Source: Acinetobacter calcoaceticus | GTDB lineage: Bacteria > Pseudomonadota > Gammaproteobacteria > Pseudomonadales > Moraxellaceae | Direction: 5' to 3' | Length of the DNA: 64,000 nucleotides | Assembly (NCBI RefSeq): GCF_016508255.1 | Contig: NZ_JADVKT010000007.1 | Location: 1-64,000, forward strand | In this document: piece by piece, positions 27,391 through 36,254 of the stretch | Numbering within the stretch: position 1 is the first letter of the stretch | Layout of the letters: the number at the start of each line of letters is the position of its first letter | Notes under the pieces: generated by a model | Database searches by the model: none | What the model saw: only the letters and a program-made list of their open reading frames with translations | Told to the model about the DNA's origin: nothing | Program-made: the position numbers and the translations under genes

Positions 27391-28232
27391 GCATTAAAAC
27401 GCATTGATAAATCAACAGCTCTAACGTCTTTAGTCAGTACGCCCATAGAAATGTAGTCAACGCCAGTGGTGGCAACTTCGCGCAAGTTTTCAATGGTGAT
27501 ATTACCTGATGCTTCTAGCTTACAGCGACCAGCAACATGTTTTACCGCATCAATCATTTGCTGTTGACTGAAGTTGTCGAGCATGACAATGTCTGCACCA
27601 GCTTCTAGCGCTTGGTTTAGCTCATCCCAAGTTTCAACTTCGACTTCAACAGGTTTGCCTGGCGCAATTTGATGTGCTTTTGCAATTGCCTGAGCAATGC
27701 CGCCAGCTGCCATAATATGATTTTCTTTAATTAAGAACGCATCAAATAAACCGAGACGATGGTTTCGTCCGCCACCAATAGCTACCGCATATTTTTGTGC
27801 AATACGTAGGCCTGGTAAGGTTTTTCGCGTATCAAGAAGTTTGGTGTTTAGTCCTTCGAGATGCTGTACATATTCGGCTGTTTTAGTGGCAACAGCAGAT
27901 AAAGTTTGAATAAAATTCAACGCAGGGCGCTCTACAGTAAGTAAGCTGCGTGCAGAACCTGACAGTTTTAAAAATGCTTCGTTTGCAGCAACACGATCAC
28001 CTTCTTGTTTTAACCAAGTCACCTGAACCGTATTGTCATAGGCTGAAATGAGTGCATTCACCCAAGGCTGTCCGGCTAAAACCATATCTTCACGGCTAAT
28101 AATGGTCGCGGTTGCTTGCTCATCTTCAGGTGTGAGCATAGCGGTAATGTCACCGTCCCCAATATCTTCTTGTAATGCTTGTTGAATATTGATTTGAATT
28201 GATTGTTCAAGCAAAGACTGAGGTATGCTCAT
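27387..28232 (-). CDS. nadC: Nicotinate-nucleotide pyrophosphorylase (carboxylating)
   Basis: 281-residue quinolinate phosphoribosyltransferase that makes nicotinate mononucleotide in de novo NAD synthesis. EDIGDGDITAML at about 19-30, the LDTRKTLPGLR loop (about 130-140) that binds quinolinate and PRPP, GGGRNHRLGLFDAFLIKENH, and the C-terminal VEVEVETWDE and LEASGNI strands are all present. Normal length. Convergent with the 55-residue ORF. Confidence 0.97.
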   Translation of the reverse strand: MSIPQSLLEQSIQINIQQALQEDIGDGDITAMLTPEDEQATATIISREDMVLAGQPWVNALISAYDNTVQVTWLKQEGDRVAANEAFLKLSGSARSLLTVERPALNFIQTLSAVATKTAEYVQHLEGLNTKLLDTRKTLPGLRIAQKYAVAIGGGRNHRLGLFDAFLIKENHIMAAGGIAQAIAKAHQIAPGKPVEVEVETWDELNQALEAGADIVMLDNFSQQQMIDAVKHVAGRCKLEASGNITIENLREVATTGVDYISMGVLTKDVRAVDLSMRFNA

Positions 28233-28403
28233 ACGGTTTCCATTTTGTCGATGACCCTAAAACTTGCGATATATTAGCACCGTCGACTTTAAAAATAAGC
28301 TGTTTTATGAGATTAATCGCGATAAACAATCGAGCTTACTACTTTGAAAAGTTAGTAACTGCTTTAAACTAAAACAATTGGCAAGCAATTTATTGGCATT
28401 TCA

Positions 28404-28973
28404 ATGAAACAAATTACACCGTATGAAGTTGTAGATGGACAATTAAAAGGGGCGAGACAAATCCCTTCTCCAAATTTTAACCAGCGGCCGACTGGTACCG
28501 AAATTCAAATGATTGTAGTTCATAATATTAGTTTGCCGCCGTCTCAATTTGGAGGTGGCTATATTGAGCAGTTTTTTCAAAATAAGTTAGATTGGTCGGT
28601 TCATCCCTACTTTCAGACCATTGAAGGCATGCAAGTTTCTACACATCTGTTGATTTTAAGAACTGGAGAAGTACTGCAGTTTGTTAATTTTAATGATCGA
28701 GCATGGCATGCAGGGCGTTCGAGTTATTTAGCCAAAGTAGAATGTAATGATTACTCAATAGGTATTGAACTTGAAGGAAGTGATGACCTGCCTTTTGAAG
28801 AAGTACAATATGAAGCTTTAACTGACGTTGCTACTGCCATTCGCCAAGCTTATCCAGAAATTAAAAACCATATTGCAGGGCATTCAGACATTGCGCCCGG
28901 CCGAAAAACTGATCCGGGACCTTATTTTGAATGGCGGCACTTTAGACAATTGTTGCTTCAGAAAAAAAGTTGA
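28404..28973 (+). CDS. ampD: 1,6-anhydro-N-acetylmuramyl-L-alanine amidase
   Basis: 189-residue cytoplasmic zinc amidase of the Amidase_2 family that cuts the stem peptide from anhydro-muropeptides in wall recycling; loss often derepresses beta-lactamase in other bacteria. Zinc-ligand segments are MIVVHNISLPP (His40), the WHAGRS box and the C-terminal HSDIAPGRKTDPG. No signal peptide, which separates it from exported amidases. Located directly before murJ, so two peptidoglycan functions are adjacent. Confidence 0.95.
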   Translation: MKQITPYEVVDGQLKGARQIPSPNFNQRPTGTEIQMIVVHNISLPPSQFGGGYIEQFFQNKLDWSVHPYFQTIEGMQVSTHLLILRTGEVLQFVNFNDRAWHAGRSSYLAKVECNDYSIGIELEGSDDLPFEEVQYEALTDVATAIRQAYPEIKNHIAGHSDIAPGRKTDPGPYFEWRHFRQLLLQKKS

Positions 28974-29054
28974 GTTCATTCATCATTTCACAACGAAAAG
29001 ATTTTCTAGTTTCATTACAATAGCGTCTTTCGAATATAGCTGTAGGTGAGTACG

Positions 29055-30596
29055 ATGGCATTGTGGCGATCGACTTTTATTGTCAGTGCAATGACGATGT
29101 TGTCACGAGTGTTAGGACTAGTGCGTGACGTCGTATTGCTCAATGTGTTTGGTGCAGGTAAAGATTTTGATACCTTCGTCGTCGCTTTTCGTATTCCCAA
29201 CTTCTTTCGACGATTGTTTGCCGAAGGTGCCTTTTCTCAGGCCTTTATTCCAGTATTAACTGAATATAAAACAGGCCGAGCACATGCTGAAGTGCAGATC
29301 TTGATTAGTCGGGTATTTGGCTGTTTGCTAACAGTCATGACTTTACTTACTTTTGTGGCTATGGTTTTAGCACCAGCTATCATTTATATGTACGCACCTG
29401 GCTTCCATAGCGATCCTGAAAAGTTCGATTTAGCAGTCAGCATGTTCCGGTTGACCATTCCTTATTTATTATTTATGTCACTGACTGCTTTTGCCAGCAG
29501 TATTTTAAATAGTTATGGTTCGTTTGCTTCACCAGCTTTTTCACCAGTTTTACTGAATGTTGCGATGATTGCAGGCGCATGGTGGCTTACGCCGTATATG
29601 GCTGAACCAATCAAAGCATTAGGCTGGTCAGTGGTGGTAGCAGGGGTATTGCAGTTAGCTTTGCAGATTCCGGAACTATGGCGTAAAAACTTGCTGATTC
29701 CACCTAAAGTTGATTTTAAACATGAAGGTGTAGAGCGTATTTTAAAATTAATGCTTCCAGCATTATTTGGGGTATCTGTTACCCAGATTAACCTGTTATT
29801 AAATACGATTTGGGCATCTTTCATGCAAGATGGTTCAGTATCTTGGCTCTACAGTGCGGAGCGTATGACTGAATTGCCGTTAGGCTTAATTGGCGTTGCG
29901 ATTGGTACCGTAATTTTACCTTCACTTTCTGCCCGTCATGCAGAACAAGATCAAGCCAAGTTCCGCGGTATGATCGACTGGGCTGCTAAAATTATTGTAT
30001 TAGTTGGCTTACCAGCAAGTATTGCCTTATTTATGCTTTCTACTCCGATTATTCAGGCATTATTCCAACGTGGTGAGTTTGATCTGCGTGATACACAAAT
30101 GACAGCTCTAGCACTGCAATGTATGAGTGCAGGCGTGATTGCATTTATGCTGATTAAAGTCTTTGCACCTGGTTTCTATGCACAGCAAGATACCAAAACA
30201 CCTGTACGTGTCGGTTTAATCTCAGTCGCAGCGAATGCTATTTTAAACGTTGTATTTATTGGTTTCTTTAAGCTGATTGATTGGCATGCAGAGCATATGG
30301 CACTTGCATTGGCATCTTCTGGCTCAGCTTTAGTGAATGCGAGTCTACTCTATTTTTATTTACATAAACGTAATATTTTCCGATTTGATTCGCATTGGAA
30401 AAAATTAGGACTTCAATATGGTTTGGCTAACCTTGCCATGATTGCAGCACTTTGGTTTGGGTTAAATTGGTATAACGGTGAGCTTTCACAGTGGCTACGT
30501 ATTGCCGAAGTGGTTGGATTATGTGTTGTTGGCGTAGTTGCTTATCTGGTCGCTCTAGTCATTACTGGTTTTCGACCTAGAGACTTAAAACACTAA
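29055..30596 (+). CDS. murJ: Lipid II flippase
   Basis: 513 residues from the ATG of MALWRSTFIVSAMTMLSR; a GTG three codons upstream is possible. Integral membrane protein with about 14 hydrophobic segments of the MOP/MviN superfamily; SRVLGLVRDVVLLNVFGAG and FFRRLFAEGAFSQAFIPVL are near-universal MurJ signatures. It flips lipid II across the inner membrane and is essential. In A. baumannii, mviN/murJ, fklB and fkpA are the usual left neighbours of the K locus. Confidence 0.96.
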   Translation: MALWRSTFIVSAMTMLSRVLGLVRDVVLLNVFGAGKDFDTFVVAFRIPNFFRRLFAEGAFSQAFIPVLTEYKTGRAHAEVQILISRVFGCLLTVMTLLTFVAMVLAPAIIYMYAPGFHSDPEKFDLAVSMFRLTIPYLLFMSLTAFASSILNSYGSFASPAFSPVLLNVAMIAGAWWLTPYMAEPIKALGWSVVVAGVLQLALQIPELWRKNLLIPPKVDFKHEGVERILKLMLPALFGVSVTQINLLLNTIWASFMQDGSVSWLYSAERMTELPLGLIGVAIGTVILPSLSARHAEQDQAKFRGMIDWAAKIIVLVGLPASIALFMLSTPIIQALFQRGEFDLRDTQMTALALQCMSAGVIAFMLIKVFAPGFYAQQDTKTPVRVGLISVAANAILNVVFIGFFKLIDWHAEHMALALASSGSALVNASLLYFYLHKRNIFRFDSHWKKLGLQYGLANLAMIAALWFGLNWYNGELSQWLRIAEVVGLCVVGVVAYLVALVITGFRPRDLKH

Positions 30597-30601
30597 AAAT
30601 A

Positions 30602-30631
30602 AAAAAAGCGATCTTAAATGATCGCTTTTTT
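30602..30631. terminator. Bidirectional terminator between murJ and fklB
   Basis: Stem AAAAAAGCGATC / GATCGCTTTTTT with a 6-base loop, between convergent genes. Confidence 0.95.
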
Positions 30632-30644
30632 ATATCTAATGAAT

Positions 30645-31340
30645 CTATTTTGGTAAAACTTGCAGTAATTCAATATCAAAAATTAAAGTATTGTTTGGGC
30701 CAATAGTATCACCAGCACCTACTTCACCATAAGCCAGATTTGCAGGAATAAAGAAACGGGTTTTCCCACCTTCTTTCATGGTTTGCAGACCTTCTGTCCA
30801 ACCTGTAATCACTTGACTGAGCTGAAACTCAACTGGATGATTACGAGCAATCGAACTATCAAATACAGTCCCGTCTAGTAAACGGCCTTCATAATTTACT
30901 TTAACACGAGATGTAGCTTTCGGTTTTTGACCATTACCTTCTTTTAATACTTGGTATTGGAGACCAGATTTGGTCGTAATCACACCTGATTTTTTAGCAT
31001 TTTCTGCAAGAAATGCAGCGCCAGCCTGAGCATTTTGTTGACCTAATTTTTGAAACTCGACTAACTGTTTAGCTTCTAAAGTTTTTTTATACTCATTAAT
31101 TGCTTTCGCCATTTCTTCGTCTGTCAAACGAGCGCTTTTCTTCTGTGCACCTTCTTGAAGGCCTTGATAAAAGATATCAAGATTTAAATCTGTTAATGCA
31201 TCAGTATTATTTCGACCCATTAAATAGCCATAACTATAGCTAAACTGTTCTTTTGCTGGACTTTTATTTGTTATCGAGGGTGCAGCAAAAACAGATAAAC
31301 TCATTGTTGATGTTGCAATAATTAAACCAATTTTTTTCAT
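30645..31340 (-). CDS. fklB: Exported FKBP-type peptidyl-prolyl isomerase, FklB type
   Basis: 231 residues from MKKIGLIIATS, the ATG that starts a signal peptide (cut near VFAAPS). N-terminal helical dimerisation domain (about 25-125; FSYSYGYLMGRNN, TDEEMAKAINEYKKTLE) and a C-terminal FKBP domain (about 135-230; VKVNYEGRLLDGTVFDSS, GWTEGLQTMKEGGKTRFFIP, AYGEVGAGDTIGPN). A periplasmic folding catalyst of the FkpA/FklB class. Separated from fkpA by a terminator-like hairpin, so its expression may depend on readthrough or its own promoter. Confidence 0.93.
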   Translation of the reverse strand: MKKIGLIIATSTMSLSVFAAPSITNKSPAKEQFSYSYGYLMGRNNTDALTDLNLDIFYQGLQEGAQKKSARLTDEEMAKAINEYKKTLEAKQLVEFQKLGQQNAQAGAAFLAENAKKSGVITTKSGLQYQVLKEGNGQKPKATSRVKVNYEGRLLDGTVFDSSIARNHPVEFQLSQVITGWTEGLQTMKEGGKTRFFIPANLAYGEVGAGDTIGPNNTLIFDIELLQVLPK

Positions 31341-31350
31341 GCTGTTTTCC

Positions 31351-31380
31351 AAAAAAAAGGAGAGTAGTGTTCTACTCTCC
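31351..31380 (-). terminator. Terminator between fkpA and fklB
   Basis: Stem GGAGAGTAG / CTACTCTCC with a 4-base loop and eight T on the minus strand. It ends 10 bases before the fklB start codon, so it is very close to the fklB ribosome-binding site. Confidence 0.85.
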
Positions 31381-31389
31381 TGAATGTTG

Positions 31390-32115
31390 TTATTTCACTG
31401 AAATGAGTTCTACATCAAAAATCAGTGTACTGTTTGCTGGAATACCAGGAATTTCCTGCGGGCCATAGGCAAGATTTGATGGAATAAAGAACGTTGCTTT
31501 ACCGCCTTCTTTCATCAATTGAAGTCCTTCCGTCCAGCCTGGAATTACTTGATTAAGAGGGAACTCAACTGGCTGACCGCGTTTATAAGAACTATCAAAA
31601 ACCTGACCGTTAATTAAACGACCTTCATAATGTACTTTAACTATAGATTGTGCAGTAGGCTGCTTACCTGTACCTTCTTTAGTAATGATATATTGCAAGC
31701 CAGACGCCGTCGTTTTTACTCCAGCTTTTGTTTTATTTTCTGCAAGGAATTGAGCATCTGCAGACTCAGGAGCAGTACCAGCAGCTTGTTCTGGTTTATT
31801 CTGTTGCTGCATTTTTTGCTGCAATTCTTTTTCATAAGCCGCTACAGCAGCTTTTAACTCTTCTTGAGTATAGGCACTTGGCTGCTTGCTGCGAGCATCA
31901 TGGATGCCTTTCACAAATGCTTTTGTATCTAGCTCAGGTGGAGTTTGCTGAGCAACTTCATATCCAAGAACATAACTGATTTTTTCAATTGGAGAGGCAT
32001 TTTTATTTGCCTTGCTTCCGACTTCTGTGGTCGGATGTTGGCTTGCATAATATACTGGTACAAGTGCAGCACCGCCTAAAACTACAGCGACAGCAATGGG
32101 TAAGGCTTTACTCAT
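31390..32115 (-). CDS. fkpA: FKBP-type peptidyl-prolyl isomerase, FkpA type
   Basis: 241 residues from MSKALPIAVAVVLGG, chosen over an ATG-less extension of four codons. A single hydrophobic N-terminal helix (about 4-22) anchors or exports it. N-terminal dimerisation part (about 40-100) and FKBP domain (about 135-241; VKVHYEGRLINGQVFDSSYKRG, GWTEGLQLMKEGGKATFFIP, YGPQEIPGIPANSTL). A paralogue of fklB next door. This gene is the customary left boundary of the A. baumannii K locus. The region around residues 95-115 is Gln-rich. Confidence 0.93.
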   Translation of the reverse strand: MSKALPIAVAVVLGGAALVPVYYASQHPTTEVGSKANKNASPIEKISYVLGYEVAQQTPPELDTKAFVKGIHDARSKQPSAYTQEELKAAVAAYEKELQQKMQQQNKPEQAAGTAPESADAQFLAENKTKAGVKTTASGLQYIITKEGTGKQPTAQSIVKVHYEGRLINGQVFDSSYKRGQPVEFPLNQVIPGWTEGLQLMKEGGKATFFIPSNLAYGPQEIPGIPANSTLIFDVELISVK

Positions 32116-32261
32116 AAAAGGTTCCAAAAATAATCATTTGAGTCTAAAAGGCTGCTTTGATCTTAGCATGCTTAAGCATAGAATGTTTAAGAAAAAAAAC
32201 GAGTGGTTTTTTATATATTTTAGTTAGTTTTAGTAGGGATATACTTAAAAGAAGCTTAAAT

Positions 32262-32291
32262 AAAAAACCGGATCATTTGATCCGGTTTTTT
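32262..32291 (-). terminator. Terminator of wzc-wzb-wza
   Basis: Perfect stem AAAAAACCGGATC / GATCCGGTTTTTT with a 4-base loop, 13 bases past the wzc stop. Symmetric, so it can work in both directions. Confidence 0.95.
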
Positions 32292-32304
32292 AGAGAATTT
32301 AAAA

Positions 32305-34497
32305 TTAATCCTCTTTTTGTGCCTTATAAGCGTAAGCATAGTTATAGCCATAACCACCGCTAGCACGCTGAATGTCGTTAAGAATAAAGCCATTGACTTT
32401 AACGCCAGCTTGCTCAAAACGGTTAACAGTTAATTCAAGCTCTTTCATATGAGACTTGATATAACGAGCTACAATTAAGTTCACGCCAGTGTATTGAGAA
32501 ATAATAATACCATCGGTTACAGCCAGCACTGGTGGAGTATCAATGATGATATGATCATATTGAGTCTGTAGTTGCTCAAGTAATTCTTTGAACTGCGTAG
32601 AACTCAACATTTCCGAAGGATTGGTTGGGCTCTTGCCACGAGTAATCACATCAAGATTCGCAACTTGTGTTTTATGTAATATTTGTGACAAATCAGCTTG
32701 TCCACTCAATAATTCAGAAAGGCCTGGTTTTACATCGACATCAAAATATTTATGCATATAACCACGACGCATATCTGCATCAATAAGCAATACACGTTTG
32801 TTACTTTGAGCAAAAATTGTAGCAAGGTTAGTCGAAATAAATGATTTTCCGACTTCTGGAGACGGGCCAGCAATCATAATGATATTGTTTTTTGCATTTG
32901 CTAATGCAAAGTGAATCGCTGTTCGGATACTACGTAGACTTTCAATTGCGATATCATCACTATTTTTAACCGCAAGAATAGGAATACTCTTTTTCTTCTT
33001 CAAGATATTCATACGAGTTTCTTGAATCGGAGAACGTGGAACGGTCGCATATACTGGGAGATCGAGTTCATTTTCGATTTGGGCAGAATCTTTAACGCCG
33101 CTACGCATCATATTACGTAATAACGCAATCAGTACGCCTATAAACCCACCAACTAAAATAGAAAGAATTAATACAATCAGTCTTCTTGGTTTAATTGGTT
33201 TAACGGGTTCTACAGCAGTATCAATAATGCGGACATTACCAATTTCACCTGCATTAGCAATTTTGAGCTGCTGATAAGAGTTAAGCAAAGATGTGTAAAG
33301 CTCGGTATTTACTTTTACATCACGATAAAGTTGTAAATATAAACGTTGTGTTTCAGGGAGTTGTGTTAAACGATTGTTGAGGTCAGCAATCTTTTTATTA
33401 ATTTCTGCAATTTGCGCATCAATTTGGCGGATTAATGGATGATCATTGGTATATTTTGCTGAAAGCTCAGCTTGTTTTTGTTGCAACTCAATCTTAAGCT
33501 TTTCTAGATCAATGTTTTGTTTAAGTAATAGCTCAGATTCAGCGTTCACATCTACTGTTTTATACTTTTCCCGGAATTGGTTAAATTTGATTTCAGAATC
33601 TTCTAGTTGCTTTCTAAGGAGTGGTAACTGTTTCTCTAGGAAAGCTAAAGTTTGTTTAGATTCTAGAGACTTTCGCTCAATATTCTGTTGATGATAAACA
33701 TTTAGAACATTATTGAGTACTTGAGTGATATGTTCTGGATCTTGACCTAAATAGCTTAAACCAATAACACCAGTCATCTTACCTTTTTCAGCAACATTAT
33801 AGATATCATTAAAGTTTTTAACGGCTGTTGGAAGGGCGAGCTTAGCTAATGTGAATGTTTGTTTTTTCAAATCACCTTGGGCACTAAGTTGTACTTGCCA
33901 TAACCCTTTTTCAGTATTTAGTACATTTTTCTTGTTTAGCACACCATTAAATACAGTTTGGTCTTTATAAGTTAGAGTAAATTGATGGATATCTTTAAAC
34001 TCTAATTTTAGGGGTTTATCTAGATAATATTCAGGTATGACAAGTTGTTTAACTATTAAGTTGTTATTTTTATTAGTATAAATTAAAGCATCATGATGAT
34101 AGTCAAGTTTGCTCTTTTCTTGTGAGATTAGCTTAGAGATCAATCCTGATTGGTTATCTTTGATGTTAATATCAAGATTGAGATTATGAATCACTTGCCC
34201 TAAAACCATTCTAGAACGAAGAATCTCTATTTCAGGATCAGCCGGTGATTTTTGAGATAGACCTCCGCTGACTTTAGAAAGATCCCCAAGCAGAGCAGCA
34301 GAGGCAGCACCTTTACTATCTTCAACTTGTACCATCGCATCTACAGCGTAAGTGTCTGGTGTTATTCGCAAATATAGCAAGGCACAAATTAAACTTAAGA
34401 CCACGCAGCATGCTATGATTTTCCACTGTGCAATCAATGAAAAGAATAACTCTTTTAAATCGATGCTATCTTCGCTAGTTTTAGAGTTTTGGTTCAT
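32305..34497 (-). CDS. wzc: Capsule polysaccharide co-polymerase / tyrosine autokinase Wzc
   Basis: 730 residues from MNQNSKTSED (the upstream 7 codons start with TTG). Wzz/PCP-2a chain-length domain with two membrane helices (about 26-48 and 435-455) around a periplasmic region rich in coiled coil (about 285-420). C-terminal cytoplasmic BY-kinase domain with the Walker A segment PSPEVGKSFISTNLA, Walker A' LLIDADMRRG and a tail with tyrosines (GGYGYNYAYAYK) that are autophosphorylated in this family. It controls capsule length and export with Wza and is dephosphorylated by Wzb. Last gene of the leftward wza-wzb-wzc operon. Confidence 0.96.
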   Translation of the reverse strand: MNQNSKTSEDSIDLKELFFSLIAQWKIIACCVVLSLICALLYLRITPDTYAVDAMVQVEDSKGAASAALLGDLSKVSGGLSQKSPADPEIEILRSRMVLGQVIHNLNLDINIKDNQSGLISKLISQEKSKLDYHHDALIYTNKNNNLIVKQLVIPEYYLDKPLKLEFKDIHQFTLTYKDQTVFNGVLNKKNVLNTEKGLWQVQLSAQGDLKKQTFTLAKLALPTAVKNFNDIYNVAEKGKMTGVIGLSYLGQDPEHITQVLNNVLNVYHQQNIERKSLESKQTLAFLEKQLPLLRKQLEDSEIKFNQFREKYKTVDVNAESELLLKQNIDLEKLKIELQQKQAELSAKYTNDHPLIRQIDAQIAEINKKIADLNNRLTQLPETQRLYLQLYRDVKVNTELYTSLLNSYQQLKIANAGEIGNVRIIDTAVEPVKPIKPRRLIVLILSILVGGFIGVLIALLRNMMRSGVKDSAQIENELDLPVYATVPRSPIQETRMNILKKKKSIPILAVKNSDDIAIESLRSIRTAIHFALANAKNNIIMIAGPSPEVGKSFISTNLATIFAQSNKRVLLIDADMRRGYMHKYFDVDVKPGLSELLSGQADLSQILHKTQVANLDVITRGKSPTNPSEMLSSTQFKELLEQLQTQYDHIIIDTPPVLAVTDGIIISQYTGVNLIVARYIKSHMKELELTVNRFEQAGVKVNGFILNDIQRASGGYGYNYAYAYKAQKED

Positions 34498-34518
34498 AAA
34501 TTTACAACTAATATACAA

Positions 34519-34947
34519 TTATAATTGAGTGCGCCAATCTTGCACATAGCTTTGAATGTTGCGGCAAGTCTGATCAAAAAAAGCTTGGTCATGCTGATAA
34601 GGATCAGGTACATTTTGTCCTTGCCAATGACCAAGCCTAAAAATTTTTCCCTTAGCAAAGGGCCAAGTTTGTTCAATATGCTTTTGTTGATTATTGCTCA
34701 TCACCAAAATTAAATCATTTTGTTTAATCAACTCTGCATTAATCTGACGAGCAATATGAGTGCGCATATCGATGCTCAACTGATCCATACAATAAATAGC
34801 TTTGTCATCTGCAGCATGGCCTACTAAAGCCGAAATACCAGCTGATGAGATATTTAATGTAGGGTGTTGATCTTTTAATAAGTACTCTGCCATTGGGCTG
34901 CGGCAGATATTACCCACACAGACTACTAAAATATTTTGTAATAGCAT
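34519..34947 (-). CDS. wzb: Low-molecular-weight protein tyrosine phosphatase Wzb
   Basis: 142 residues from MLLQNILVVCVGN; the frame extends 18 codons into wza but this ATG overlaps only the wza stop region and starts the conserved fold. Active-site loop VCVGNICRSP (CX5R, about 8-17) and the general-acid Asp in the C-terminal VPDPYQHD box. It removes phosphate from Tyr residues of Wzc, letting the Wzc ring cycle. Starts 2 bases before the wza stop is passed, so coupled translation. Confidence 0.96.
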   Translation of the reverse strand: MLLQNILVVCVGNICRSPMAEYLLKDQHPTLNISSAGISALVGHAADDKAIYCMDQLSIDMRTHIARQINAELIKQNDLILVMSNNQQKHIEQTWPFAKGKIFRLGHWQGQNVPDPYQHDQAFFDQTCRNIQSYVQDWRTQL

Positions 34948-34948
34948 G

Positions 34949-36049
34949 CTAATTTTTACCCAATTGATCAAAGGTATAAAGTGCACTTGAGAACGGTACA
35001 ATTTGGTTCATAATACGTTGCCAACGAGTTAGGCCGGTTGCATCAATATAAACAATATCATTTTTTTGCATTTGAAATTGATTGGACAATGCAAGGTTAC
35101 CAATACTGCTCAAGTTAAGCTGATAAATTGTTGATCTTTTTGTTTGTAAATCTGTACGCATGACATAAATACGAGCGGCACTTGCAGAATATGGATTAAC
35201 TCCTTCACTTTCACCTAGTACATCACTTAAGCTCATACCTTGATCTCGTAATGGAATCGCTGAGCTTTTATTAGACTCACCCATAACATAGAGTTTTTGA
35301 TTTTGTTTGGTATTTACATAGATTGTGTCATTGGGTTGTACCAATAATTTGTGTAGCGAGTATCCTCGCTTTTCAAGCGCAACGACATTTAAGTTATAAA
35401 CCTCACCATTTCTAATGAGTTGAATATCAGTATTGTCACCAGATTCTTGATTTACACCACCAGCCATACTTAAGGCTGTATAAATACTAATGGGTTGATC
35501 GTCTAAAGTATATTGTCCACTTTTCATGACCTGACCATTAACAAAGTAGCGTTTGGCTTGGTAAGACAATACTCGAACTACAACGTCAGGCGTTTTTAAG
35601 TATTTGGAAAATTGACTTCGTAAATATTTATTGGTCTCAGCCAGTGTTTTCCCTGCAATATGAACTTGCCCCACAAGTGGTAGTTGGACATTTCCTGCAG
35701 AGTCAATCGGATATCCAAACGCTTTAATATCACTAGAAGCACCTTGAATAGGTGGAGTGATTTCAGGATAAGCCCAGAGTTGAATTGATAAGACATCCCC
35801 AGAGCTTAAGCGATATTGATAAAAAGGGGTATTGAATAAGGCGCTTATATTTCCTTGCGGACGCAAAGATTCAGAACTGATTTCTGGAATATTATTTTGG
35901 GTGAGTTGGATAACAGAAACTTCAGCTCCTTGTTCTGTTTTAAAACTCCCTTGTTCAGGTAAGTCATAAGTTTGTAAGCCTGATGTGACAGCACATCCTG
36001 TAAACGAAAGTGAAATGGCTAAAAATAATAATGTGCTTTGATGCTTCAC
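34949..36049 (-). CDS. wza: Outer-membrane capsule export lipoprotein Wza
   Basis: 366 residues from a GTG (KHQSTLLFLAI...) with AAAGGG 7 bases upstream; the frame stays open 17 codons further to an ATG, but no signal peptide would then be at the terminus. Lipobox SFTGC puts the lipidated Cys near residue 19. Poly-export domain (about 75-165; YRLSSGDVLSIQLWAYPE) and two SLBB domains (about 170-330). It forms the outer-membrane channel for the capsule. First gene of the leftward export operon, divergent from gna. Confidence 0.94.
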   Translation of the reverse strand: MKHQSTLLFLAISLSFTGCAVTSGLQTYDLPEQGSFKTEQGAEVSVIQLTQNNIPEISSESLRPQGNISALFNTPFYQYRLSSGDVLSIQLWAYPEITPPIQGASSDIKAFGYPIDSAGNVQLPLVGQVHIAGKTLAETNKYLRSQFSKYLKTPDVVVRVLSYQAKRYFVNGQVMKSGQYTLDDQPISIYTALSMAGGVNQESGDNTDIQLIRNGEVYNLNVVALEKRGYSLHKLLVQPNDTIYVNTKQNQKLYVMGESNKSSAIPLRDQGMSLSDVLGESEGVNPYSASAARIYVMRTDLQTKRSTIYQLNLSSIGNLALSNQFQMQKNDIVYIDATGLTRWQRIMNQIVPFSSALYTFDQLGKN

Positions 36050-36071
36050 ATTCAAACCCTTTATTGTTTGT

Positions 36072-36106
36072 AATCCAATGATACTTTGCATTGAAGACAT
36101 TGGATT
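36072..36106 (-). repeat. Inverted repeat in the wza leader
   Basis: AATCCAATG at 36072-36080 and CATTGGATT at 36098-36106, a perfect 9-bp inverted repeat with 17 bases between. On the minus strand it sits 23-57 bases before the wza start codon. It could be a hairpin in the 5' leader or a protein-binding site; no T-run follows, so it is not a terminator. Confidence 0.6.
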
Positions 36107-36184
36107 GTAGTCTATAATTAACCCAAATCATACTTTATTTGCCGAGCAGAGATTGTATATTTCGAGAAAATTTTGTTTAAAGTC

Positions 36185-36193
36185 TGCTATATT
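36185..36193 (+). promoter_or_regulatory. Probable extended -10 promoter for gna and the K locus
   Basis: TGCTATATT is an extended -10 element (TGnTATAnT form) about 62 bases upstream of the gna start, in the 205-base divergent wza/gna region. No -35 with good spacing is clear, which is compatible with an extended -10. I could not fix the divergent wza promoter. Confidence 0.5.
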
Positions 36194-36254
36194 AACGTAG
36201 TAGGTCGTATCCATGATGTTTGCCCATTTACAATTAAATGGTTAGGTTTTATAT

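Noticed and set aside
28828..29049. Plus-strand frame spanning the end of ampD and the start of murJ
   Set aside because: It lies in the wrong frame over ampD and has no independent start; both flanking genes are certain.
36100..36254. JUMPstart/ops element for RfaH between wza and gna
   Set aside because: No sequence resembling the ops core was seen.
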